DNA of 64,000 nucleotides from contig NZ_QXFH01000070.1 in NCBI RefSeq assembly GCF_003581615.1, forward strand, positions 806,001-870,000. The letters run 5' to 3'. This document shows, piece after piece, positions 53,911 to 62,421 of this stretch. Origin of the DNA: Flagellimonas lutimaris (GTDB taxonomy: Bacteria > Bacteroidota > Bacteroidia > Flavobacteriales > Flavobacteriaceae). The stretch's first letter is position 1; each line of letters opens with the position of its first letter. The translations under genes were made by a program, and so were the position numbers. Under the pieces are notes generated by a model that made no database searches, was not told where the DNA came from, and worked only from the letters and a program-made list of their open reading frames with translations.

Positions 53911-55179
53911 ATGAAAATAACATCAGTGAAAGAGGCGGTAGCAAGTGTTAAATCAGGAGACCGAGTCTTTTTCCAAGGGGCGGCCATGACCCCAAACGAA
54001 TTGATCGATGCCTTATGCGATAGGTATGATGAACTTGAAAATGTCGAGATTATTTCCATCCACACCGAAGGAGATGCGAAGTATACCAGAAAACCCTATT
54101 CCGATGCCTTTACTTTGAACGCCTGTTTTGTCGGGGGCAACGTAAGAAACTTTGTAAACACCTACATGGGCGACTATATTCCTGTGTTTTTAAGTGAAAT
54201 ACCATGGTTGTTCACCGACGAATATCTTCCATTGGATGTGGCCTTTGTTCAGGTGTCACCTCCAGATAAACATGGATATTGTTCACTGGGAGTATCCGTT
54301 GATGTCGCATTACCTGCGGTTAGAACCGCCAAAAAAATTGTAGCGCAGATAAACCCCCAAGTACCCCGAACACATGGTACTGGCATTGTTCATGTGGACG
54401 AAATAGAATTTGCCATTGAAGTAGATAGGCCTATTCACGAACATAATCCGACCGAAATATCAGAAGTGGAACATGAAATAGGTAGGCATGTGGCATCGTT
54501 GATTGAAGATGGTGCTACCCTCCAAATGGGAATTGGAAACATACCCAATGCGGTACTATCCAATTTGGGAAACCATAAAAATTTGGGAATTCATACCGAA
54601 ATGTTTTCTGATGGGGTGTTGCCTTTGTTGGAAAGTGGCGTTATAAACGGAAAGGAAAAAGCGGTAAAACGTGGTAAAATTGTAAGCTGCTTTGCAGTGG
54701 GTTCCCGAAAGCTATATGATTTTATTGATGATAATCCGATATGTGATTTTAGGGACTCCGGTTATACCAACGATACGGCCAGAATCCGAAGAAACCCGAA
54801 AGCGACCGCTATTAATAGTGCTATAGAAATTGATCTTACGGGTCAAGTTTGTGCGGATACCATTGGAGGATATCAATTCTCCGGAGTGGGCGGGCAAATG
54901 GATTTTATGAGAGGGGCATCCCTTTCAAAAGGAGGAAAGCCCATAATAGCCATGTCATCTACTACAAAAAAAGGTGTTTCCAAAATAACACCATTTTTAA
55001 AACAGGGTGCAGGGGTGACAACAACTCGTGCCCACATGCACTACGTAGCAACGGAATATGGTGTGGTGAATCTTTTTGGGAAAAACCTGCATCAACGGGC
55101 CGAAGCTTTAATTTCCATTGCACATCCAGATCATCGGGAAGCACTGGAAAAAGCAGCCTATGAAAGATTTCATGGTTAG
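53911..55179 (+). CDS. Acetyl-CoA hydrolase/transferase-family protein
   Basis: A 422-residue family I CoA-transferase (Ach1/Cat1-like, 4-hydroxybutyrate or acetate:CoA transferase group). The catalytic Glu is expected in GIHTEMFSDG; GVGGQMDFMRGA is the conserved second loop and AMSSTTKKG the third. An earlier ATG (53881) overlaps the preceding gene; the ATG at 53911 gives the family's normal N-terminus (MKITSVKEAVASVKSGD). It ends the cco operon and is followed by a strong terminator. In such a position it could handle acetate or succinate overflow during low-oxygen growth. Confidence 0.87.
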   Translation: MKITSVKEAVASVKSGDRVFFQGAAMTPNELIDALCDRYDELENVEIISIHTEGDAKYTRKPYSDAFTLNACFVGGNVRNFVNTYMGDYIPVFLSEIPWLFTDEYLPLDVAFVQVSPPDKHGYCSLGVSVDVALPAVRTAKKIVAQINPQVPRTHGTGIVHVDEIEFAIEVDRPIHEHNPTEISEVEHEIGRHVASLIEDGATLQMGIGNIPNAVLSNLGNHKNLGIHTEMFSDGVLPLLESGVINGKEKAVKRGKIVSCFAVGSRKLYDFIDDNPICDFRDSGYTNDTARIRRNPKATAINSAIEIDLTGQVCADTIGGYQFSGVGGQMDFMRGASLSKGGKPIIAMSSTTKKGVSKITPFLKQGAGVTTTRAHMHYVATEYGVVNLFGKNLHQRAEALISIAHPDHREALEKAAYERFHG

Positions 55180-55208
55180 GATTTATAAAAATTAATCACA
55201 ATAAAAAA

Positions 55209-55240
55209 GGGGGCAATTTTAAAATTGCCCCCCTTTTTTT
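55209..55240. terminator. Terminator of the cco operon (bidirectional)
   Basis: GGGGGCAATTTT and AAAATTGCCCCC form a perfect 12-bp stem, preceded by A6 and followed by T7, between convergent transcripts (cco operon and the usp gene at 55274). Confidence 0.92.
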
Positions 55241-55273
55241 GAATCGCATGAAACCAATCAAAAATGCAATCCA

Positions 55274-56095
55274 TCAAATTTTAAAGGTTATCACAGGTGC
55301 TTCGGAATGGTTGGCAATATCTTCACCAATACTTCCCATAAAGAAGTGTGATAAGCCTCTTCTACCATGTGTTGGAATACCGATAAGGTCGGCGGATACT
55401 CGCTCACTATAGTTAAGAACACCTTTTTCAACAGTGTAGTCGTTATATATTTTTACTTCCATGCCTACGTTGGCAGCTTTTAAAAATTTAGAGATCTTTT
55501 CATTTGCATCATTATTGCTCAGGAATTCATCCCCAGGAGTGTTTATGTACACCAAATGAAGCTTGGATTTTAATAAATCGGCCATTGCTTTGGCTTTCTT
55601 TAAGGCAGGAACACTTTCTTCTTCAAAATCGGAAGCGAACACAAAATTAGTTGGTTTGAAATCTTCGATATCTCCTTTGATTACCAATACGGGGACATCA
55701 GAAGTTCTAACAACACGTTCGGTGTTTGATCCTATAAAGATCTCTTGAAGTCCATCTGCACCATGCGAGCCCATTACAATAAGGTCTGCATTGTGTTTAG
55801 CGGCCACTTCGGCCACTTCGCTGAACACTTTATAGTGTTTTATTACCGGAACTACTTTGATATCCTTTAAATAAGGTTTGTCCAAAAAGTCCGTAAATCG
55901 TTGTTCGCCAAGTTTTATGAGGTGAACCACCTGTTCTTGGGATATATATCCTGATTCTCCCATAATGGCAGGAGAAAGCTCCAACATATGGAGGACCAAT
56001 AGGTCTGCCTTGTGTTGCTTCGCAAGGGAAGCAGCTACTTTAAGGGCTTTTTCAGATTGATTTGAGAAATCAACCGGTACGATTATACTTTTCAT
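55274..56095 (-). CDS. Universal stress protein with two Usp domains
   Basis: A 273-residue tandem UspA protein. Both halves keep recognisable motifs: SIIVPVDFSNQSEKALKVA with GSHGADGLQEIFIGSNTERVV in the first, and IPTHGRRGLSHFFMGSIGEDI in the second, whose G-2x-G-9x-G(S/T) nucleotide loop is complete. It lies 17 bp after hemN on the same strand and is very likely cotranscribed with it, which puts it under the same Fnr-type site at 57529. Confidence 0.9.
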   Translation of the reverse strand: MKSIIVPVDFSNQSEKALKVAASLAKQHKADLLVLHMLELSPAIMGESGYISQEQVVHLIKLGEQRFTDFLDKPYLKDIKVVPVIKHYKVFSEVAEVAAKHNADLIVMGSHGADGLQEIFIGSNTERVVRTSDVPVLVIKGDIEDFKPTNFVFASDFEEESVPALKKAKAMADLLKSKLHLVYINTPGDEFLSNNDANEKISKFLKAANVGMEVKIYNDYTVEKGVLNYSERVSADLIGIPTHGRRGLSHFFMGSIGEDIANHSEAPVITFKI

Positions 56096-56112
56096 TTTAT
56101 TGCTTTTTTAGG

Positions 56113-57471
56113 TTAAACGGTCATGGAAAATATTCGGGTATTTGGTTTTTTTCGATGCATTTTTAAGTCAAATGCCATACTTATGTTTCTTACAAAAGGT
56201 CTTCCTTTGTCGGTCACTTTAATATTTGTGCCGTTAATTTCGACCAATCCATCCGTTTCCAATTCCGATAGGTTGGCCAAAATATTTTCAAAATCAACTA
56301 TTCGTTCTTCCTCTACGTCCCATGTGGTCTCGAATTGACACATGATGTTGAGGATATGCCTTCTTAAGATTTCGTCTTCTGCATTAAGAATGTGCCCCCT
56401 AAAAATAGGGATAACTCCATGTGAAACCAAATTTTCGTATTCTTCCACGTTTTTTACGTTCTGGGCAAAACCATACCAACTATCGCTAATGCTCGATACT
56501 CCTAAACCAACCATTAGTTTGGTTTTGGAAGGTGTATAGCCCATAAAGTTCCTATGTAGCGTTCCTGTTTCCAAAGCTTTGTACAAACTATCGGTGGGTA
56601 AGGCAAAATGATCCATCCCAACATCTTTGTAACCAAACTCGCTAAGCATCCTTTTTCCCATTTCGTATTGTGACTTTTTCTCTTCGGATGAGGGAAGGTC
56701 GGATTCTTTATAACCTCTTTGTCCGTTTCCTTTTAGCCAAGGCACATGTGCATAGCTGTAAAAAGCAATTCTATCCGGTTTTATGGCATTGGTCTTCATA
56801 ATAGTTTTCTCCACGTCGGCACTTTCCTGAAATGGCAGACCATAAATAATATCGTGTCCTACCGATGTGTAGCCAATCTCCCTGGCCCAATCAGTAACGT
56901 TTTTCACATTTTCAAAGGGCTGTATTCTATTTATCGCACGTTGAACAGTGAGGTTATAATCCTGGACACCAAAACACACTCTTCTAAACCCTACATCGTA
57001 AAGTGCTTGTAAATGTTCTTTGGTAGTGTTGTTGGGATGACCTTCAAAACTGAATTCAATTTCATCCGTTTTTTTACTCAGGCGAACAATGCCCTCAATC
57101 AGTATTTTTAAGTTTTCTGGAGAAAAAAAAGTGGGCGTGCCACCACCTAAATGTAGTTCCTTTATAACAGGTTTGGAACCCATTAAGTCAACGTATAATT
57201 CCCATTCTTTTAACACCGCATTTATATACGGCCGTTCTACTTCGTGTCGTTTTGTTATGCGTTTATGGCATCCACAAAAGGTGCACATACTTTCACAAAA
57301 GGGTAAGTGTATATAAACACTGATTCCTTCTTCGGGACTTTCCCCAAAAGCTTTTAGTACACTGGATTTCCATTTTTTTCCTGAAAAAGTTTCCAAATCC
57401 CAATATGGTACAGTCGGGTAACTCGTATATCGAGGGCCAGGAACATTATATTTTTGAACTAATTCGCACAT
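56113..57471 (-). CDS. hemN: Oxygen-independent coproporphyrinogen III oxidase
   Basis: A 452-residue radical-SAM enzyme that makes protoporphyrinogen IX without O2. The cluster cysteines are in FCESMCTFCGCHKR (C59, C63, C66, and C68 as the fourth conserved Cys that marks true HemN); HLGGGTPTFF and FEGHPNNTT follow. Anaerobic heme synthesis supplies heme to cbb3 oxidase at low oxygen, and the Fnr-type site upstream agrees with that. First gene of a two-gene unit with usp. Confidence 0.95.
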   Translation of the reverse strand: MCELVQKYNVPGPRYTSYPTVPYWDLETFSGKKWKSSVLKAFGESPEEGISVYIHLPFCESMCTFCGCHKRITKRHEVERPYINAVLKEWELYVDLMGSKPVIKELHLGGGTPTFFSPENLKILIEGIVRLSKKTDEIEFSFEGHPNNTTKEHLQALYDVGFRRVCFGVQDYNLTVQRAINRIQPFENVKNVTDWAREIGYTSVGHDIIYGLPFQESADVEKTIMKTNAIKPDRIAFYSYAHVPWLKGNGQRGYKESDLPSSEEKKSQYEMGKRMLSEFGYKDVGMDHFALPTDSLYKALETGTLHRNFMGYTPSKTKLMVGLGVSSISDSWYGFAQNVKNVEEYENLVSHGVIPIFRGHILNAEDEILRRHILNIMCQFETTWDVEEERIVDFENILANLSELETDGLVEINGTNIKVTDKGRPFVRNISMAFDLKMHRKKPNTRIFSMTV

Positions 57472-57497
57472 AAGCTACATACCATTTCATTATAGTT

Positions 57498-57540
57498 CAA
57501 AATTACTTTTGATAGCCTGCAAAAAACATGATAATTGTCA
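57498..57540 (-). promoter_or_regulatory. Fnr-type site and -7 box of hemN
   Basis: TGATAATTGTCA at 57529-57540 and the minus-strand -7 box TAATTTTG (57505 to 57498), a perfect TAnnTTTG, with the box starting 29.5 bp from the dyad centre. Confidence 0.8.
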
Positions 57541-57580
57541 GTGTTGCGATGTAAAAAGAATCGGACTCTAATTATGTGCC

Positions 57581-57623
57581 TGATGAGTATCATGTTTTTC
57601 GTGTTGCCGACATCGTATCTTTA
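57581..57623 (+). promoter_or_regulatory. Fnr-type site and -7 box of the GCS-like ligase gene
   Basis: TGATGAGTATCA at 57581-57592 and -7 box TATCTTTA at 57616-57623 (one mismatch), again 29.5 bp from the dyad centre. It is separate from the hemN site 52 bp away, so the divergent genes have one activator site each. Confidence 0.75.
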
Positions 57624-57655
57624 AATGATTTTGACTTGCTCTTAAATTTAATTCT

Positions 57656-59500
57656 ATGGGAGAACATATCAAGAAAAGCTCATTTGGAGAAGAGGAACGG
57701 AAAGTTTTTGTACAACATCTTATCGATGATATCCAAGCCTTGGAGTACATGATCAAAGAGGGATTGGTAGAGGACGATATTGTCCGTATTGGTGCCGAAC
57801 AAGAAATGTGTTTGATAAGGGATGATTACAGACCATCACCAAACTCATTGGACATATTAAAGGATGTTGACGATTCCCATTTTACCACCGAGTTTGCCAC
57901 GTATAATATTGAAGCCAACCTTGACCCTTATACTTTGGAAAAAGATTGCTTTACAACCATGGAGCAACAATTAAGAGGATTGTTGGGCAAGGTGAAAAAG
58001 TCCGCCGATAAATACAATTCCAAGGTTATATTGACAGGGATACTTCCCACGATCAGCAAGGATGAGCTTGGTATGGATTTTATGACACCAATCCCCAGAT
58101 ATTATAGAATCAATGAAGTTTTAACAGCATGGAGAGGTGATGATTTTACAGTGAGAATCAAAGGTGCCGATGAACTATCACTTCACCATGATTCTGTACT
58201 GTTTGAAGCTTGTAATACCAGTTTTCAGCTCCATTTACAAATACCCCCAAAAGATTTTATCAAAAGCTATAATTGGGCCCAGGCTATTTCCGGACCAGTA
58301 TTGGGAGTTTGTTGTAACTCTCCGCTCCTTTTGGGAAAAGAATTATGGAGAGAAACCCGGATAGCTTTGTTCCAGCAAAGTTTGGATACACGGGTTTGGA
58401 CAAAAGCGGTAAAGGAGCAGGTGGCTAGAGTGGGTTTTGGTGAATCCTGGCAAAAGGATTCTGTAGCCGAGATTTTTAAGAAGGATATTTCAACCCATCG
58501 AATTTTGCTGACCAAACCCATTGAAAATAACTCTTTGGACCTTTTACAGCAAGGAAAAATACCAAAGCTTGAAGCATTAAGTCTGTTCAATAGCACTGTA
58601 TATCGATGGAATCGACCATGCTATGGAGTTGGGAATGGGAAGCCCCATTTAAGAATTGAAAATCGATATATCCCATCTGGTCCAACCGTTATTGATGAAA
58701 TGGCCAATTTTGCCTTTTGGGTTGGCCTTATGGCCGGAAGACCAAAGAAGTACGATGATATGTCCAATATTATGGATTTTAAGATGGCCAAACTCAATTT
58801 TATCAGAGCCGCCATGAGTGGAAGACATACTGTATTTTCTTGGATGGACAAAACCATGACTGTAAAAAAAATGATCACAGATGAACTCTTGCCGATAGCA
58901 TACAATGGATTGCGAAAATTTAATATTGATGAAGATGACATCAATAGGTTATTAGGGGTAATCGAGGACAGAATCAAAAATGGTACAGGTGCCGAGTGGC
59001 AAATCAAAAATTTTAGGGAACTTAAAAAACAGATGAAACAGGACAGTGCAATTGTACAACTAACCAAGGCAATGCACAATAACCAAGAGAGCGACGTTCC
59101 CGTTCATCAATGGAAGCCTATAAAGGGTATGGCCAAAACTAAGGAATCGTTCCATTGGGTAAGACAGATTATGTCAACAAAACTATTGAAGCTATATGAG
59201 GATGATTATGCCAACTTGGCTATAGCTATTATGCAGTGGAACAACATTCACCACATACCCGTAGAAAACGGAAAGGGGGAGTTGGTTGGCTTGCTTACAT
59301 GGAGCCATATCGAAAAGTTTGAAAAATTGGACAAAAAAGAAGCTAGGGTATCTGATATTATGGTTAAAGATGTTATAACTGTGGAGCCCAGAACAGAAAT
59401 AGAAACCGCCCAAAAAATAATGGAAGAACACCAAATAGGATGTTTGCCGGTATGTGTGGATACCCATACGGTTGGAATCATCAGTAAAGTAGATTTATAG
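57656..59500 (+). CDS. Glutamate-cysteine-ligase-like (GCS2/YbdK-type) enzyme with C-terminal CBS domains
   Basis: A 614-residue protein. Residues 40-480 match the GCS2/carboxylate-amine ligase fold: the metal/ATP-site RIGAEQEMCL at 44-53 (GxExE-like), TYNIEANLDP near 86, and RIENRYIPSGPTVIDEMANFAF near 335. The last 110 residues contain paired CBS motifs (GELVGLLTWSHIEKF, then VSDIMVKDVITVEPRTEIE), which usually bind adenine nucleotides and would tune activity. The substrates are not identified; a gamma-glutamyl or amino-acid amide product is probable but unproved. The M14-type deacylase follows 2 bp later. Regulated by the Fnr-type site at 57581. Confidence 0.78.
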   Translation: MGEHIKKSSFGEEERKVFVQHLIDDIQALEYMIKEGLVEDDIVRIGAEQEMCLIRDDYRPSPNSLDILKDVDDSHFTTEFATYNIEANLDPYTLEKDCFTTMEQQLRGLLGKVKKSADKYNSKVILTGILPTISKDELGMDFMTPIPRYYRINEVLTAWRGDDFTVRIKGADELSLHHDSVLFEACNTSFQLHLQIPPKDFIKSYNWAQAISGPVLGVCCNSPLLLGKELWRETRIALFQQSLDTRVWTKAVKEQVARVGFGESWQKDSVAEIFKKDISTHRILLTKPIENNSLDLLQQGKIPKLEALSLFNSTVYRWNRPCYGVGNGKPHLRIENRYIPSGPTVIDEMANFAFWVGLMAGRPKKYDDMSNIMDFKMAKLNFIRAAMSGRHTVFSWMDKTMTVKKMITDELLPIAYNGLRKFNIDEDDINRLLGVIEDRIKNGTGAEWQIKNFRELKKQMKQDSAIVQLTKAMHNNQESDVPVHQWKPIKGMAKTKESFHWVRQIMSTKLLKLYEDDYANLAIAIMQWNNIHHIPVENGKGELVGLLTWSHIEKFEKLDKKEARVSDIMVKDVITVEPRTEIETAQKIMEEHQIGCLPVCVDTHTVGIISKVDL

Positions 59501-59502
59501 CC

Positions 59503-60705
59503 ATGTCTTTAGTTCACAGCATAGCATTGGATGAAACCTTGGAAGTTGATCGGGTAATCGATTATATAAAGGGCGAAAAAGGCGGACCCACGGTGGTTTT
59601 CTTTGGTGGTGTCCACGGGAATGAGACAGCTGGTGTTTTTGCTTTAAAAGATGTGTTTGAGGAGATTAGGTCCAAGAAAATACCGGTAAATGGTAAAGTA
59701 TATGCTATTTCTGGAAATTTGGGAGCCTTAGAAAGCAAGCAGCGATTTCAACATGAGGATTTGAATAGAATTTGGTTTCAGGAAAGGATTGAGCGCATTG
59801 TCCATAACAGGGAAATTAAGCATAATGAAGAGGAGGAGCTGAGCCAATTATTCCGTATGCTACATAATATACTGGATACAGGTGCCCCTCCGTTCTATTT
59901 CATGGATCTTCATACTACATCGAGCGATACGTCTCCTTTTATGGTTCTCAACGATAGCTTGTTGAACCGTAAATATGCGTCTAACTATCCTTTGCCCATT
60001 ATATTGGGAATAGAAGAATATTTAAAGGGTGCCTTGTTGAGCTATATCAATGAGTTGGGTTATGTTTCCCTAGGTTTTGAAAGCGGACAGCACGATGATG
60101 ACGAGGCGGTGGAAAATTGTATTGAATTTATTCGCTATACTTTGGCGTTGACTCAATCTGTGAATGTTTCGGAAGAAAAACAGCGACAGCTAAAGGATGC
60201 AATTTCCAACTCCAGTTCTGCTCCCCATAAATTTTATGAAATATACCATCAGCATGATATTGGTCCAAAAAGCAATTTTAAAATGTTCCCGGGATTTATA
60301 AATTTTCAAATAGTTCCAAAAGGTGGGAACTTGGCTCTTGTTGATGGTGTTCAGTTAAAAACAACAAAGAAGCGACAAATTTTTATGCCACTCTACCAGG
60401 ATCAAGGGAATGAAGGCTTTTACTTCATACGTCCAATACCTAAACTGTCATTATGGTTGTCAAAGGAATTAAGAAGGTTTAAAGTAGATCATCTTTTAGT
60501 CAAACTGCCCGGGGTTGAATGGGGAGATGATGAGAAGGATACTTTGGTGGTGGACCAACGGGTCGCCCGCTTTTTTGCCAAGTCCTTTCTGCACTTATTG
60601 GGTTACAGGGCAAGAAGATTTGACAGATCCCACTTAATAGCCAAGAACAGGGAGAGTGCTTCTAAGTTCGAGGAGTATAAGGATACAATTTGGATCAATA
60701 AATAA
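59503..60705 (+). CDS. M14-like succinylglutamate desuccinylase/aspartoacylase-family hydrolase
   Basis: A 400-residue zinc carboxypeptidase-fold enzyme. Zinc ligands H38 and E41 are in GGVHGNETAG and H137 in FMDLHTTSS; the catalytic Glu is E193 in LGFESGQHDDD, as in AstE/aspartoacylase. Known members remove acyl groups from amino acids (N-succinylglutamate, N-acetylaspartate). It is 2 bp after the GCS-like ligase, so an enzyme forming an amide and one able to break such a bond are made together. The C-terminus after 330 is extra sequence of unknown role. A terminator at 60704-60736 closes the unit. Confidence 0.83.
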   Translation: MSLVHSIALDETLEVDRVIDYIKGEKGGPTVVFFGGVHGNETAGVFALKDVFEEIRSKKIPVNGKVYAISGNLGALESKQRFQHEDLNRIWFQERIERIVHNREIKHNEEEELSQLFRMLHNILDTGAPPFYFMDLHTTSSDTSPFMVLNDSLLNRKYASNYPLPIILGIEEYLKGALLSYINELGYVSLGFESGQHDDDEAVENCIEFIRYTLALTQSVNVSEEKQRQLKDAISNSSSAPHKFYEIYHQHDIGPKSNFKMFPGFINFQIVPKGGNLALVDGVQLKTTKKRQIFMPLYQDQGNEGFYFIRPIPKLSLWLSKELRRFKVDHLLVKLPGVEWGDDEKDTLVVDQRVARFFAKSFLHLLGYRARRFDRSHLIAKNRESASKFEEYKDTIWINK

Positions 60706-60736
60706 AAAAGGCCCAAGTTAATTCTTGGACCTTTTT
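60704..60736 (+). terminator. Terminator of the ligase/deacylase unit
   Basis: AAAAGG-C-CCAAG and CTTGG-A-CCTTTTT pair around a 6-nt loop with one C-A mismatch, with T run. Confidence 0.75.
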
Positions 60737-60752
60737 CTTAAATTGGATAATG

Positions 60753-61484
60753 TTAATTGTTTGCCATTACAAAATTGATTGGAATACTGTATTTGACACT
60801 TACGGGTTTTCCGCGTTGTTCCCCTGGTTTTACCTCTGGTAAAGAAGCTATAATGCGCACGGCTTCTTTTTCCAATAGTTTATCGGGGCCTCTTTTTTGT
60901 ATATTGCTTACATGCCCTTTGGAATCTATTACAAACTGCAAGTAAACTCTGCCTGTTATACCCATTTCTAAAGCAGATGCGGGGTATTTAAAGTTCTTCT
61001 TAATATGTTCCTGCACTTTTTTGTTAAAACATTCCTTGCGCTCTGCTTGGGTTTGTAAGTCTTCACATCCAGGGAAAACAGGTACATATTCAATCACCGC
61101 AAAAGGAACTACTACATCTTCTTCGACCTCTGCCACATTAACATCTTCAATACTTACAACGGCATCTTCAATGAAGGTTTCTTGGCTGCTCTCGGTACTT
61201 TCGATTACAGTTTCTTCCACGTCGTCCACATCTTCCACAATTTCAATTACATCGGGAGCCGATGGGGGTGGAGGTGGTGGGGCAGTTCGTATCATTTCCG
61301 TGATGGGTACATCTTCCTTAAGCTCATCGGTTACTTGTACGACTTCTGAAACTTTGGATTCCTCTTCATAGAACTTTACTTCGAATGATTGCCATGTCAT
61401 GAACAATACCGAAGTTAGTCCTATCATGAAATAAAGACTGCTATTGCGTCCAATTTCGGCGTTTGGGTTCTTTTTTGGTTTCAT
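60753..61484 (-). CDS. TonB energy-transducer protein
   Basis: A 243-residue TonB. N-terminal helix (about 18-35, SLYFMIGLTSVLFMTWQSF) anchors it; a proline/acidic spacer follows (APPPPPPSAPDVIEIVEDV); the C-terminal domain carries FPGCED...ECFNKKVQEHIKKNFKYPASA and ends SVKYSIPINFVM. The domain, including its conserved cysteine pair, is closely related to those in the M56 protein at 24762-26417. It is alone on the strand with its own Fnr-type promoter, so iron or cobalamin uptake may be raised at low oxygen. Confidence 0.9.
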   Translation of the reverse strand: MKPKKNPNAEIGRNSSLYFMIGLTSVLFMTWQSFEVKFYEEESKVSEVVQVTDELKEDVPITEMIRTAPPPPPPSAPDVIEIVEDVDDVEETVIESTESSQETFIEDAVVSIEDVNVAEVEEDVVVPFAVIEYVPVFPGCEDLQTQAERKECFNKKVQEHIKKNFKYPASALEMGITGRVYLQFVIDSKGHVSNIQKRGPDKLLEKEAVRIIASLPEVKPGEQRGKPVSVKYSIPINFVMANN

Positions 61485-61506
61485 GACTTTTACTATTTAA
61501 CTAGGT

Positions 61507-61549
61507 TAAAGGTAACTTTGTTGAAAATCAAAAAATATGATAATAATCA
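61507..61549 (-). promoter_or_regulatory. Fnr-type site and -7 box of tonB
   Basis: TGATAATAATCA at 61538-61549 (read TGATTATTATCA on the other strand) and -7 box TACCTTTA (61514 to 61507). The box starts 29.5 bp from the dyad centre. Confidence 0.75.
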
Positions 61550-61596
61550 GGTTTGTATATAGATGGAAACATATTAGTTATGAATGACTTATGTTT

Positions 61597-62310
61597 TTAA
61601 TCAGAGTTTTGGGCCAAATCATTTTTGGTGAGATCAATATTGAAGGAAAGACTTAACCGGATCATATCTTCACTGGAATTTCTAAACTTTCGATTAAAGT
61701 ATCCGATGTCTGCTTTTAAACTTGGTGTGATTTGGCGTCCCACCCCTACAAAGATTCTATTTTGATTAAAAACATTGCCCTCTACATTAAGAAAGACCTC
61801 ATCAAAAGCCTTAAAATAAACATCTTTATATATAGGCCTTTTAAATTGAAGGCGATACCTAATTCTATTGTTAACCTTAGGGTCTTCTGTATTGATCAGT
61901 CTTCGGTTTTCCAATCGTAACCGATGTGCTATTGAATTATCATTAAACTTGGATTTTAAAGTGTATTCTCCATAAATCCAAAATTGGTTGGTATTGATTA
62001 CATCGTTTGGTTCCAGATAAGAGTTCGAGTTGAGCAAGGCAAAACCACCTGTAAAGGAAGAGGCTTTGCTAATGCGATAGGAAGCCCCTGTCCTGAAAAA
62101 GAAAAAACCATATCTGTCCAACATATGGTGATGTCGAATGATTCCTACCGTAGGTATGCTCCAATCTTCATGAAGTTTCGTAGTGCCGCACAGCGCCAAC
62201 CAAGAACCGTATTCGTTTTCATCAGAATTTTGGGTATGAAGAGGTTGGACAAAAAGGACTGAAAATACTATGGAACAAAGCAATCCAGTAAAATACTTTG
62301 CATACCCCAT
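61597..62310 (-). CDS. DUF2490 outer-membrane-like protein
   Basis: A 237-residue protein with a signal peptide (about 1-26) and repeated amphipathic strands (RYRLQFKRPIYKDVYFKAF, FVGVGRQITPSLKADIGYFNRKF), consistent with a small outer-membrane beta-barrel of the DUF2490 family. No function is known. It lies behind an Fnr-type dyad, though with slightly different spacing from the rest. Confidence 0.83.
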   Translation of the reverse strand: MGYAKYFTGLLCSIVFSVLFVQPLHTQNSDENEYGSWLALCGTTKLHEDWSIPTVGIIRHHHMLDRYGFFFFRTGASYRISKASSFTGGFALLNSNSYLEPNDVINTNQFWIYGEYTLKSKFNDNSIAHRLRLENRRLINTEDPKVNNRIRYRLQFKRPIYKDVYFKAFDEVFLNVEGNVFNQNRIFVGVGRQITPSLKADIGYFNRKFRNSSEDMIRLSLSFNIDLTKNDLAQNSD

Positions 62311-62337
62311 AATCTATGGTTTTGGATTGTTGGAGTA

Positions 62338-62382
62338 CAAAGTTTTTCATTAAAATGAATGGTAGAGTATGATACTTGTCAT
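62338..62382 (-). promoter_or_regulatory. Fnr-type site upstream of the DUF2490 gene
   Basis: TGATACTTGTCA at 62371-62382 and a -7-like AACTTTTG (62345 to 62338) starting 31.5 bp from its centre; 2 bp longer than the other sites, so less certain. Confidence 0.55.
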
Positions 62383-62421
62383 AGGCTAACCTTTTTTTTG
62401 AGAAAACAAGGTGTTTTGCAC

